The notes under the pieces are model-generated. The model was not told the origin of the DNA. It searched no databases and worked only from the letters and a program-made list of their open reading frames with translations. Of a stretch of 64,000 nucleotides of DNA, positions 21,078-32,674 are shown piece after piece. This stretch comes from Lepraria neglecta (taxonomy: Eukaryota > Ascomycota > Lecanoromycetes > Lecanorales > Stereocaulaceae), in contig CM065653.1 of NCBI GenBank assembly GCA_033220425.1, positions 2,728,001-2,792,000 on the forward strand, written 5' to 3'. The translations under genes and the position numbers were made by a program. Position 1 is the stretch's first letter. The number at the start of each line of letters is the position of its first letter.

Positions 21078-22924
21078 ATGCCAGAGGCCAACCGTGCGCC
21101 GTCGTGGTGGCCAGCTGCTTCCCAAAATGCCTGGTATCGAGGTTGTCAACGTCTTTTTGTGCGGAAGGGGCAAGAAACCATGATAGAAGCTGCTAGGATC
21201 ACTGATACTGGTCCGTAGTGGATTCTTTCACCTGTGAACATTGCTCAAGAACGCCAGGCACTCGAGTGGCCAGAATTCGTTCTGAGGAGAAGCTGTCACA
21301 CTATCTCAAGGTGAGAACAATAAATGTTGTGATTTTGGATAGCTCAATTCAAACTGCAGACGATTTCGAGGTCAATGGAAGATCATGATCACCTGCCAGC
21401 AGCTCCAAAAGCACAATTCTTGTAAGACCGAAATCAGCCCTTTTTGTGAGCTTGTTCATTATGATCGTGTAGTTGTATCAGGCCGTTTTATTCCTGGAGC
21501 CGATTAGAGATCTCTGAGGCTTGCATGTTGCGTCTGGTCATTCACCTGATGGCCTTCCCTGAATTCTTCAAGTATCTCCAAGCATTTGGACAGAAAGATT
21601 ATGCTCGAGATGAAGGCTTCAGCGGATGCAACATATCCATGTCCAGAAACGCTGCTGGGGAGCCAACGATGATAGGTAAGAAACCCTCAGTGCTCGTTGT
21701 GAGCAGTCACCAGGATACTGAGGTTGACGTGTTCAGAGTGTTGCTACATGTTGAAATATGTCGAATTGCACGATGACGAAGAGCCCACGATCAACCCATG
21801 GACGATACGACAAGTGGTAATATATCAGAAGTTCGATCTTCAAAGTCTTGAAAGCAGTCATATATTTGTCCGGCTGTCGAAAGCAATGGCTGAAGAACTC
21901 CACGATGCGTTGCAAATTAACAAGGATAGGGGACGTGAACTTGTCGGCCGATGGGATAGAATCCACGTCCTTTACTTGAGGACTCTCAATGAAAATTGGC
22001 GACAGTATGTCAATTACCTAGATGAAGAAGTTTCGAAGATAGTATGTCCTAGCCCCATATTCCCATAAGTTCACCGCTAACAGGCAACCGAATTCTAGTT
22101 TGACCAAGTCATCCTGTCAAATCTTGACACAGAAACAAGCCAAGGAAAAATTTTCGTGGAGGGCTCCTTGGCCAACGTCAAGCGAGTCCAGTATCTCATA
22201 GATCAAACATCGCGTGCTCGTCACATGCTGGATCTGAATTCAACGGTAATGAAGACCATGACTAGAAGTTCAGCAGAGTTCCCGGCAAGTGCCACTCCGT
22301 CGAACACTGGACCCATGAGAAGTTTCGAAGCAGAAGTCGAGTCAATCATGGGAGAATGTCAAGTCCATCACAAGAGTGCCGAGTCCCTTCTGATCAGAGC
22401 TACCAGTATTTCTCAACACGTAGGCAGTTAACTTCTAGCCAGACTTTGGACATCTTGCTAACCCGCATTTATACAAGCTGCGAGACGTTATTGCAATGCG
22501 AAACACCGAGTTCATGAAGACGATGACTGTCTCTACCGTACAAGGCAATGAGGCGCTCCTCGAGTTATCCCATAAAGCCGTCAGTGAAGCTCAGTCAATG
22601 AAAGCGATCACTATCGTCGCCCTTGTTTATGTTCCAGCTTCATTTGTCGCGGTAAGATATGATCATCGAAGCCTCCAATTCAAATTTACAGTCTTGGCTA
22701 ACAGTTCTTCCTATCAGGATTTTTTGCAGATGGGCTATGTTTCCGCCGCACAACAGAATGGCCTCGTAGTCTCAGCAACGAAGGGATTGTGGGTCTATGC
22801 TATCATCACCGCACCGCTGATGACAGTGACGATGGGTATATATTTCGCATATGAGCTTCTCAGTCGAAGATTTGAATCGCGGAAGAATAAGACCATTCTG
22901 GAGCAAAGGTTTCACATCGTTTAG
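21078..22924 (+). CDS. CorA-like divalent-cation transporter family protein, multi-exon
   Basis: Predicted exons after the first are 21360-21421, 21482-21675, 21737-22041, 22099-22419, 22478-22651 and 22718-22924. Each joins in phase by GT-AG introns. The helical region (LSKAMAEELHDALQINKDRGRELVGRWDRIHVLYL) matches the soluble domain of fungal CorA-like proteins. The C-terminus has two membrane helices, AITIVALVYVPASFVA and WVYAIITAPLMTVTMGIYFA. The loop reads FLQMGYV, so the classical GMN motif of true CorA channels is not present; transport of Mg2+ is therefore uncertain. The first exon (ATG at 21078) meets TAG after 46 codons, and the family-like continuation (CEHCSRTPGTRVARI) is in another frame. 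Either the start lies elsewhere or there is a frameshift near 21215. Confidence 0.72.
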
Positions 22925-23143
22925 TAGACAGATCATTCTCATATTCGCTAAGTGGAAACAAAGGCTATGCTTGTATCAGAAGTAGTTTCAGGTCCTCGAG
23001 GCTTTCTTTTCATCCGCGAGCTCATTCAAGCATTTCTTCCAATATCTTCGAAGGACGTGATGGTTCTTGATGAAGTTTGCAAATCCTTGTGTAACTAAGT
23101 TTTGGACATGTCAGCACGCAATGCTGGCAATGGTGGGCAAGGA
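22925..23143. other. Convergent intergenic spacer
   Basis: 3' ends of the CorA-like gene and the kinase gene face each other here. Nothing else is seen. Confidence 0.4.
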
Positions 23144-26100
23144 TCAAGAATCAGGCCAAGCAGCAAACCTACCCGCTGGGCTCTCGAAATGCAACTCCAC
23201 GAAATCTGTTTTGATATCTGCCTGCTGGAATACTTCTGGACTCAGGGGAATCGCTGGCACCGGGTCTTGCAATTTCTCTTTTGGGTCTGATTTGGTCCGA
23301 GACGAGTCGAAATACATATGGCTTTCCTCACGAGGAGACGCAATCTTGATCGTTGTTGATGTGGCGTATTTGACCATCATTTCCTGATTCGTTCCAGCCT
23401 TACCGTATGAGAGCTTGGGGAGACCGTGTGGGACTGATTGGCTTATTAGCTAGAGTTGCTTTCATGAACCTAATATCGCTTACGAGGTATGTTGATGAAC
23501 TCCTTGCCCAGGAATACCATAATTCTGTAACTTGGACTTGCTGGGCCAGCATTTGCATTAGCTGTCGAGGAGCATATCCTTCGGGTGCCATTATCAATAT
23601 GTGAACTGGTCTGGTAAGACGAAGTCTTATAGTTGTCAGTGCCTATAACATCAATGATGACGCAGAATGTGTGGAATTCAATTCGGAATCTGTTTCATAC
23701 CGAGTCTTCGGCCTGCTGTGATGTTGGCAAGTCCATCCAGATCTGGACACAGAATCCTTGGGATTTCTTGGGATCTATCTTGGGAGTTCTCTTGCCTTGG
23801 AGGCTCGCTGACTGTATTGGATGACTGCAGTCGCCATGGACGTTCAGCTCCGAGGCGACCCTTGTGCTATGACGTACGTACCTCGACTCATATAAAACTT
23901 GATGATGCAATAAGGCGCCTTGAAAGCTATTCAAGTCTAAAGACTGTTCAAAATTCCATCCCCAAGCTCTTTAGAGTTACTCACCTGCTTTGGACTGGAA
24001 TCGGTATATGATTGGACCATCTTTGTCAATTATCATACAGGAACGATCATATTCGACGTTGAATTTGGCATAGGCATAGAGTGGGAGGAAGTGAGCCTCA
24101 AACACTAGAACATCACGTTAGCATACGTGAATCCCTTTTACAGGAAGACGTGTTGCTCTTACAGGTCTGCTTGTGTGTGCATGTCCTTGTGTGTTGAAAG
24201 AAGCTCCTTGCGACAACGCAATGCTTATCCTTCTTGGAGAGCCAGATATTGAACCTGCATGGGAATATCTCGCCGGGCTCTTCAGGCCATATGAAAGATA
24301 CGCCTTCCCTTGATAAAGTATAGCTAGTTAGTATTGAGTTGCCAAGCTATCATCGAGACTTTACGGACATCTTGATAAAAGACCTGTTTCCACTATCTGT
24401 GCACCAGTAGACCTGGTCGAACTTGTCCTTCGGATACTCTTGTCGCGCATTCATCATGATCTCGAGTCCGATCTCATCGCTAGGTCTTTCCTCATATTCC
24501 GTCTGAAGGCTAGAGAGTTTGTCAAAGACTTGTGTGGACGAGGGTCGAGATGCTGGTTGGAAGTCGAACATCATCCTTATATAAGAGGTCATGTCACTTG
24601 CCCAGGCGTCATATGCAGATTGATCGGAGCCAGCGGTAGCATGGCCGCCAGCTTGCTGTATAGCCTTCTCAACGCTTTTTTTGAGCTTGCCATTGTTGTG
24701 GAAGGCGCAGCCAGGCGACTCAGCATCCATCTGCTCTTCCAGCTCTTTCAGCTTCTTTTTGCCTTCCTCTTCGAAGAGATATACCATGATCTCCAGAACG
24801 ATGCAGGCATATGACCATATATCATATTTGTTCCTGACTTCGTCCGAGATATCTTCATTTGCTAGTGCATAGGTAGAGATGGACGTCTGGGTGCCGAGAA
24901 GATGAACTGGGGAGACCTCAGGAGCTTGGTACCTTGGCGCACCGCCCCGAAAGAATCCGTAGGACGTGCTGCTAGGGCTGATTTTCTTGATCAGGGACAA
25001 GCCAAAATCCGATATCTTCAATATGCCCTTTTCGGTGACGAGAATGTTGGCCGGTTTTAGATCGAAATGAAAGCCAACGGCCCTCCTATCGTTTTGCTTG
25101 AAGATGCTGCTCTGAGGATTGTGGATAACCTTCAGGGCTTCCGCAACCCCGACCATCTGAATCCAAAGCCAGTTATTTGGGCTCTTCCTGTTCTCCGCGT
25201 AGTCTTTCACTGGGCCTTCCCAGTTTCCTTTCAATAGACTTTCCAATGTACCTTCGATAAATGGAAACACGAAGTTGATATGTTTCCGCCATTCGTAGAA
25301 CCACAGAGCTCGGACAATGTTCTCGTGGCGTTGTTGAGTAAAGATTCGAAGATTCTCTTGTTCAATCTTCCAATCAATTTCACGAGTGGTCTCCTTTTTC
25401 AGTATCTTCCGGGCGAATTTATACTGTAGATGCATTCGTCAATTTAGCTGGGTCAAGCCATACAAACAAAACTTTCATGTTCATCAAGAAGTCATCACTT
25501 ACTTGAGTCCGAGTGCTGTACCAATCTTCATCTTTGATCTGTTGGTCCAAGTAGTCTTCGTGGATGTTGAACTTCCGGACTTTTCCAGATTGCCCATGAG
25601 CATGAGGTAGATCTTCAAGGAAAGGCATTCTATAGGTATCCCCAAGTCGTGTAGTAGGGCCTCCTAAATAGAAGGTTGGCGGGTGAAACAAGTTCCTTGC
25701 TGAGTGGTATAATTGGCAGAAGGTCTCGACACCAGGCTCGTCATCCACACGGAGTATCTTTTGAGACTGTTCAATATTATCTCTTGCCTTCAAGACCGTG
25801 GTGACAGCATCAGGTGATGCGTCCTTAATCCGATCATTCGAACCGAAGTGTCTGATTAGATAACCGTGTCCAATGTAGATGAGTATCGCCAGCAATATAG
25901 TCGACTCTTTTAGGATTCGGCTGGCTACTTCTTTCAGCTCAGAATTCTTTGGACTTTTGCATCTCATGCATCTATCACAACGACACCGGAGTATATCTTT
26001 CACAGGCTCCCTCTCATTCTTCGAACGAAAGATCTCTCTGACGGCTCCTTGTGGGAAGAACAACAGCTGCTCACGCTCCTGAAGCCGATCGACTAACGCC

Positions 26101-26279
26101 TTTTCAAGGTTGATTTGGGGCTGCGCCACCTGGAGTATCTCACGAAGATAAGGCCATGTGACGCATCCAGCAGGTGGGCCGTGTACAGCGCGGTACGCAT
26201 CCATGCTCAAAAGAGGAGGTAATTTGTTAGATGGTAGGGGTTCTAGGTTCGTGGAGTATTGATTATCCACAGGTATCAT
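23144..26279 (-). CDS. Protein kinase domain protein, multi-exon, extended C-terminus
   Basis: The first exon runs from ATG at 26279 to 25503 and holds a helical N-terminal region with a cysteine cluster (CRCDRCMRCKSPK) and a hydrophobic stretch. A 79-nt intron (25502-25424) leads to the kinase domain (25423 to about 24365): FARKIL with the probable ATP-binding Lys, catalytic loop HFDLKPANILV (HFD in place of HRD), DFG in KISDFGLSL, and YQAPEVSP. The catalytic Asp, Asn and DFG Asp are all visible, so activity is plausible. Further coding-like segments continue to about 23144 across short introns (SFIWPEEPGEIFPCRFNIWLS; YAYAKFNVEYDRSCMIIDKDG; EGYAPRQLMQMLAQQVQ). Their junctions are tentative and the last ones could belong to a separate gene. 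Substrate unknown. Confidence 0.7.
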
Positions 26280-26951
26280 ATACGTGAAATACCTACTGAA
26301 GCTGAAGTTGCGGCTCTGAATGCGAAAAATTAAACAGTGCACAGCCTCTATTTGCCTTAGGGAGGTTGGGCTTACCTGGATGGCGAACTGGAAGCCTACG
26401 TTTTGCCTTACTTTGGTTCATTATATCCCTCAGGGCTAGGACTTTGGCAAGGCTTATAGGCTATCGACTGCGCCCTAATGATATCATTATATCTACCCAT
26501 GGATTACCGATCAATATCGTCTTAACAAGACCGAGTGATGGGGCTGTGACGCGTCAATTTCTTGTTAGTTGCGGCGAGTCTTTCAGCCAGGCACAATCAT
26601 AGCTCAGCCCCGAAGCCTAGGCACTCTCAGAGATTGGACCGCAATTCAAAACTTTTTATTGACTATGAGTCTAGTAAATACAATAGATAATAGAATTACG
26701 GCGGTGCCCAAAGACCTAAGCGGGATTTCATGTTGAGACCGCCTACTCGGAGGGGGCCTATGCAGATGAGGACCGCCCACTTTCCCAGAAACCTTGAAAC
26801 CATTCCGATATCCGCCTTCTATAAGCATTCCTATGTAAGGCTAGTATCTGAAGAGGGCTTGTGTCGACTTGTCCACCAAAAAACCAATACAGAAACCAGC
26901 GCAGGTAGATAGTGTCATCCATTCGCTATTCATGAATTAGCCGATCCCGGA
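26280..26951. other. Intergenic stretch, no supported gene
   Basis: Only short open frames without motifs. It lies between the kinase start and the permease 3' end, both on the minus strand, so it should contain the kinase promoter. Confidence 0.4.
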
Positions 26952-29185
26952 TCATAGATGCAATGAGCTTACCTCGTACATTACGCTTCTTCTAGTTCCG
27001 AAGCGTCTTGCACGTGGGTTGGATTCGGTGTCGTAGATAGCGTCCTTTTTTATTCTGCAAATTACACCCGCGAGCCTGAAAAGGCTGAAGCGGATCCTCA
27101 ATGACATGGGATCCTGTTGATCTGTCTCATCGATTGATGCAAATGGCCAAAAAAGTACAAAATAGTACAAGATCCCCAGCAATAGCACTGCGAAGACAGC
27201 TGCAGGGAGGATCCAATTCGGAATCATTCCACCTGAAGGTGTCATCGGATATGTGCCGATGACGAATCCACTGCACGATGCGTAGATAACGAAGACGAGA
27301 ACCATCAGCCATTTACAAAAACCTTTGGCAGCCCAAATCCACTTGAATCCAGCCTGCGATCGTTGAAGTGCATCCGCACGACTATGGAGGCCTAGCGATC
27401 CAAGAGCAACGAGAGCTGTGAGATTCATCAGTACACAGCTAGTTTTCAAAATTGATACCAATATGCTCACCAACAATCAATGAATGAGCATAAGCCTGCA
27501 ATATTCCAGGAAAAGTGACCATGTCAACTGTGTTGGATACTCCTGCGATTGCCGCGATGAGGACAACAGTGGATATCCAGTGTAGAATAAGTCCTCCTTT
27601 TGGTGTCTTGTGCATCTCGTGCTCGTCATGGTCTTGTGCGGGACGACTGCGATATTCGGGGCAATCTTGCTTCCATAAGCCCGAGTGAGGAAGGATGTTT
27701 GCAGCACCTATGGCTTGTTTGACTATGAACAAGTAATTAGACAGTTAGAGGTCAGTTCTTCAATCAACAGATTCACTGACCACGAGAGAAGGTGTAGATG
27801 ACAGATATCAGACTGCCAAGAGCAGATGCTGCAGTGAGTACAGCCCAACTTTGAATGGCTCTGGTCGAGTTCCCGAAAATCTGTAAAGGATGGTCAGCGA
27901 ATAATGAAGCCGGATGCACACTGTGGAGTGTTACCTGAGGTGCAAAGCTTGCAGTCGCGTCAATTGGAAGGCCGCCGTTTGTAGTCACGGAGAAGACCTG
28001 GCAGAGATTTTAGAACGAGCCCATTTGGAGGCGGTTGGAGCCCGTTATCAACAGGCACTTACGAAAACAGTGTTTAGAAGGAGGTACAAAGTTCCCACAA
28101 CGGAGACACCTAATAGAAATCCGTTCCGTAGAGTTTTACGATGAGCGATTGGAATTTCTCCTGCGACCTATAACAACGCTTTGAGTCAGCTGGGTGTCAG
28201 CGAGTCTGGTGAGAGCAAACCAACAAAATTCGCGTTCTCCCAGCCCTCAAAACTGAACATAACAAGCAGTAATGCCCGAGCGTAATTCGAAAATGTTTTG
28301 CGAGTGTCCGGTATATATGGGAATCCGATCTTGGGTCCGACGATGGCCCTCTTCATGCCAACGCCCAGCAGAATGAACAGGATGAGGACCTTGAGTACAC
28401 AGAAGTACTTGTTCGCTGCTCTACCAGCGCGAGCCGAGGAATAGTGAATGAGACAGATAATCGTCAAGGATACTACCGCAATAAACCGTATTAGATCTCG
28501 GCTTGGGTCTTTCTGATGAGGCTCAATACACAACAGGACTTGTCGGCCGACTTGTAGACTGTTAGTTCCACTGTTGAAGACTGTGACGAACATTATGGCA
28601 TAGACTGTATATGCAAACAAGCCATTCCCGAGCTGGCGGAGAATGAAGCGACGAAAACGCGCAGACGGGCCCGGCTTGAGTTGCACCGTTCCATCATAAG
28701 AAGTTGTCTCGTCAAGCTGTTGGCAAAATCGGTCAGCATGTGCTATACGGCCTCCCGGACATGATGGTCTTCTTACATAGAGGAGTTCACCAGTGGAGTA
28801 AGGGAAAACTTGAGCGAAGCTGAGATACAAGAACATGCTAAAGACGATGGTCAGTTCCGAGAGTCAAATTGATGAACAACTTCTCCGCATACCTCAAGAT
28901 GGTGTATGCCAGTCCTACAGCCCACAGTCCGACGGCTACACTTCGGCTTCCTGTCAAAGCCATCACAAGAGATGGGGCTGTGAAGATCCCCGTGCCAACC
29001 ATTTTGTTGACTATTAGAGAGAAAACATCGAACGTCGTGAGAGGTCCGACAGCTAGCGAATGGTCGGCGGCTGCATCTTCTTCGATGTCTAAGGGCTGCA
29101 TATTAGGGATTCGGGGTGCCTGCTCTGGCGTCATCCCCACCAGTTGTGAGCCTTGCAAAGCTGCGAGCCTGGGCTGTACTGCCAT
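26952..29185 (-). CDS. Amino acid permease (APC superfamily, LAT/methionine-permease-like), multi-exon
   Basis: ATG at 29185 opens a hydrophilic cytosolic N-terminus, then TM1 with VNKMVGTGIFTAPSLVM, the conserved GTGIF block of APC permeases that lines the substrate site. Further exons carry SFAQVFPYSTGELLYV, LGNGLFAYTVYAIMFVTVF, DLIRFIAVVSLTIICLIHY, CVLKVLILFILLGVGM and MFSFEGWENANFV. C-terminal exons carry SWAVLTAASALGSLISVIYTFSR, LILHWISTVVLIAAIAG, CVLMNLTALVALGSLG and LPAAVFAVLLLGILYYFVLF. About 12 membrane helices are expected, and the segments seen account for nearly all. Introns are short (for example near 28837, 28000, 27740 and 27480). Together with SFEGW this pattern is typical of fungal MUP1/LAT-type permeases of the plasma membrane; the actual substrate cannot be read from sequence. 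Confidence 0.82.
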
Positions 29186-31198
29186 TTCGAGGGCGAATTG
29201 AGTGGAGCTGGGTTAGACTTGTATGCAAAATTGCGATGAAAGCGGAAGGAGATGGTCAATTAAAGATGGGGATTTGAACAGATAGAAATAATGACGCTCT
29301 AAGAGAGATGGAAACGAAGGTAGGTGGCATCCGGCGTCATCTAGATCAGAGAGAGAGAAAGGGACAGATTGAGGGAGGAGAAGATGAAGAGGCATGTTGA
29401 GACTTCAAGTATTATACTATCCGGTTAGATTTGGGAAGAAGGAGCCGCCAACAACACATGAGTCAGAGTACGTACTACGCGTAAAGAAGACCGCGCTGGA
29501 GCTTACTTCGCAGAGCAGCCAGCTGCCGGCTTACGTATTGCGAAAACTTATTTGATATCAGTTTGCATTCTTTTCACGGCGCGTGACTTCTCATACGTTA
29601 GGCACGCGGGCGGATTTTCTGAGAGCAGATTGGCTCGGGGCGAAGTTTCTAGGAGATCCACCAAGGCGGAGCAAAAATGGAGTAGTGATACAGGCACATG
29701 TGTTTCTCGAAAGCTAACAGGTTCGCGGTAGTTTCCCGGTCATCTACCCACCTTTACATCATTCTCCGAGCAAATCCCTGCTTATCGAAGGTACGAACTA
29801 ACAAGGCATCCAATGGACATTTCGTTTGGGTTTTCGTAGCGTCTGGCTGATGGTCTTTGCACAGCATGCATCGTCACTCAGCCATCTACCCGCGAGGCGT
29901 CCTTCACCCAGCATTTCTTGCCAGGACGGATTTGGGAGGCGCTGCCTGTGCTCTACCTTTCGGAACTTGTGGGCCGCCTTGCTTTTTACGATTAGGTAAA
30001 CATCTTGGCGCCTTCGCCACTACTCGGATGAACGTTATGCTCCGTATGCATAGTTGCTGCCTGACATTGCGGTATTGATGATGCCCGATCACACCAAGAG
30101 CGACTGTGTATCACAATGTTCGGCAAATTTCACCAATTGAGGAATTACAGGATCACCTCCCAACCCAAGCTCCCAGCAGGGAGGGCCCCCGGACAGTCCC
30201 CCCGGAGCTGCACTTAAAGGGCCCAAAAGCCAATCAGGAGTAACAATGTGAGTGCTCAACCTCATGAGCGACGCTAAGCATCCCCCGAAAATTGCGAGCA
30301 TCAGAGATTCACGGGGCTGAATTCCTATGTTCAGGTAGAATGTCGTTGTTCTGGGCGGCGATCGGTGTAAGTCTAGGCAATGAGCGCCCTAGGTTTTATC
30401 CTTGATATTGCTTTTTGAGATCTACCTCCTCGCTATAATTCGCTATGATTGCGACTAGATAACAACGTACAATTCAGTAACTTCTAGGGCACAGACTCTG
30501 TCTGCGTACTCGCGTGTCTAGGGTCTTGGGGGCCTTCCCAGGTAGGAAGGGGGTGGTTTGATATTCTATTGACGTTTAAGGTGTGATGCAGAAAAAGTCC
30601 AGCGTTTTGGGGGTCAAAAAATTTACATTACCATGCCTGGCCGCCCAATAGACCCAGTGCTGGCTACACCTCATGGCAAGGAGAAGCAAGCTGACGAAGT
30701 AGATGCATGGACTGAATCTACATTTTCACGTCATCGACGAAAATTGGCATCATCTTTCATATGTGTTGACAGTTTCAAGCCATGTGTGTCGTCCTACTCT
30801 GGTCGAAAGCATATAGCGGCAAGAAGCGCGATGGCGTGCATATCTACTTATCGGAGGAGTCGTGCCACCAATAACAGAGCGAGGTACACTAGCGATAGGC
30901 CAGTGAGTCAACGGAGTGGAACTGCGCTTACTCTTAGCTTGCCTATCTACCTACGCCATGGCAAGGAACATTTGCGGGCACAAGCGGAACGTCTCAGTCC
31001 CAAGGCAGGGTAGCAGATATATGAAGTTTAGAAGGGCGCAGATAGCCATTGAGATGGAGGGGTCCTAAGTAAATCTAGAGGCGTAGTCTCATACAGTATT
31101 TTGTTCCTGGTCCTGCTCTGCAGTGTTAGATGCCCATGGCACGTCGAAGTGACATCTAGATTCATAAATATAGTACACTGTTCTTTGTTTGCACACAC
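29186..31198. other. Long intergenic stretch, no supported gene
   Basis: It contains the permease promoter side (pyrimidine/purine-rich tracts near 29270-29400) and several unsupported open frames, the longest 126 codons at 30633-31013 on the plus strand. None has a recognisable domain or splice pattern. Confidence 0.45.
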
Positions 31199-32367
31199 TC
31201 AAGCTCCAGCCTCCGCGGTGCTTCCCTCTCCATCTCCATTTGTACTTGAGCTAGCCGTCCCACTCTTCCCGGCAGCTGGCATCTGCCATGCCGGTATCGC
31301 AGCTCTACGGTCACCCCTCCCACTGGAAGGCGTCGAGCTATCTCGCTTCGGTACAGTGACGCCAGGCGCAGGTGCTGATGATTCTGGATTTGGAATTGTC
31401 GTACCGTTATTTGTCGAAGAAAAGCCTAGAACATTGTTTTTTGACCTCTCACCTCCATTGGCCGTTGGGAGGGGGTAACTCCCAATAGGCGTTGAAACAC
31501 CACCAGACCTCCCAACTTTATTCTCCAGCAACTTCTTTAAACTTTGCACTTCCATGCCCAGGTCTTCCAATTTTCTATCCTCACTTGCTTTCCATCCCTC
31601 CAAAGCCTTAGGTACCAAATCTTTCAGTCCTTGCACTTGGTCGGCTATGATCCTGTTCTCCGCTTCTCGTCTACTGTTTGCGGCCTTCAGATCTTTGATC
31701 ACGCTGTCGACATCCTTTAGTGTGGTATCCAGCTTCTCTGTCCGCTCGGTCTCTGAAGCTTTGAGAGCTGCGGTATCGGTGCTTAATTGGTCAATGAGGG
31801 CGAATGCGCGGTTGAATGAGGCGTCAATGGAGGCTTTGTCGGCTTCGAGTTGAGGAGGGGTGGGGGGAGAGATAAGAGGTATAACGTAGCGCTATCGTGG
31901 GGTCAGAACATGAGTTTGATTCGAGTGGGGAAGAGTGTACCTTTGCAACAGTATATAGGCCGTAGCTAACACCGCCGGTCACGGTAGTCATGATGAACCA
32001 ATCTCTCCAGTCGCGACGTGGTGGTCTATTGATTGTCAGTCAAAAAATTACAGTCAGAGGCGAAGCAGGCTCCTCACTCTGGAGGTGCCTGACTCCATGG
32101 TCCGCCTTGGTAAGGTCCATATCCATAGCCGTATCCTGCAGGTTGTCTCATCTGTTGACCTTGATAGCCATATTGAGGTTGTGGAGGAGGTGGCGGGGCA
32201 TTGGGAGATTGAGAGCCGTCCCCAGCTCGCGCCAGAGCAGTATCAATTTCCTCTTGCGTAAGGTTCTTAGACTGGAGGAAAGCTATCCGTTTGTCGAGAG
32301 CTGATGCGGCGACTGAAGGGTCCTGGAGGAAGTTCACAGCTGACGAGACGAGGTCTTCTCGTATCAT
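31199..32367 (-). CDS. PEX14: Peroxin 14, peroxisomal import docking protein
   Basis: Predicted exons are 32367-32078, 32025-31941 and 31891-31199, with introns of 52 and 49 nt. The total is 1,068 nt, 355 residues. The N-terminus MIREDLVSSAVNFLQDPSV...KRIAFLQSKNLTQEEIDTAL is the conserved Pex14 domain that binds the PTS1 receptor Pex5 and Pex19. A Pro/Gln/Tyr/Gly-rich linker follows, then a hydrophobic segment (MTTVTGGVSYGLYTVAK) that would anchor it in the peroxisomal membrane. A long helical, coiled-coil-prone region (LEADKASIDASFNRAFALID...) leads to a Ser/Thr/Pro/Gly-rich tail. Length and order fit fungal Pex14. It is transcribed divergently from NDC80. The start was chosen as the ATG directly before REDLV; a tiny extra first exon is possible. 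Confidence 0.93.
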
Positions 32368-32674
32368 GTTGAGTGCACTGATCACAGCTTCATAGACACG
32401 TAGGCAATCGTAATTTCGTCAATTGCTAATTGCAACTTGAAGCCTTATTATCAAGGTGGCTCGGTGGTTGGGGCTTGACCTCGGCCCACGGAATTTGCCG
32501 GCCGTAGGGCTGGCAATTTAGCCGCTAGTTCGCCAAAAAGTAAACAAACCCTGGTCGCCGAAAATCAACAATCATCTAACACAGCTATCTCCGCATGCGC
32601 ACACTGCTCCAACAACTAGACCAACGAATTGCGCTGCGCAGGCCGGAGATTTGATTATCACGATATTGCGAACA
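32368..32674. promoter_or_regulatory. Shared divergent promoter region of PEX14 and NDC80
   Basis: 307 bp separate the two predicted start codons, which face away from each other. No specific transcription factor site can be assigned from sequence alone. Confidence 0.6.

Noticed and set aside
30633-31013. 126-codon plus-strand open frame
   Set aside because: Starts with an ATG but has no recognisable domain, low-complexity basic composition and no splice or neighbour support.
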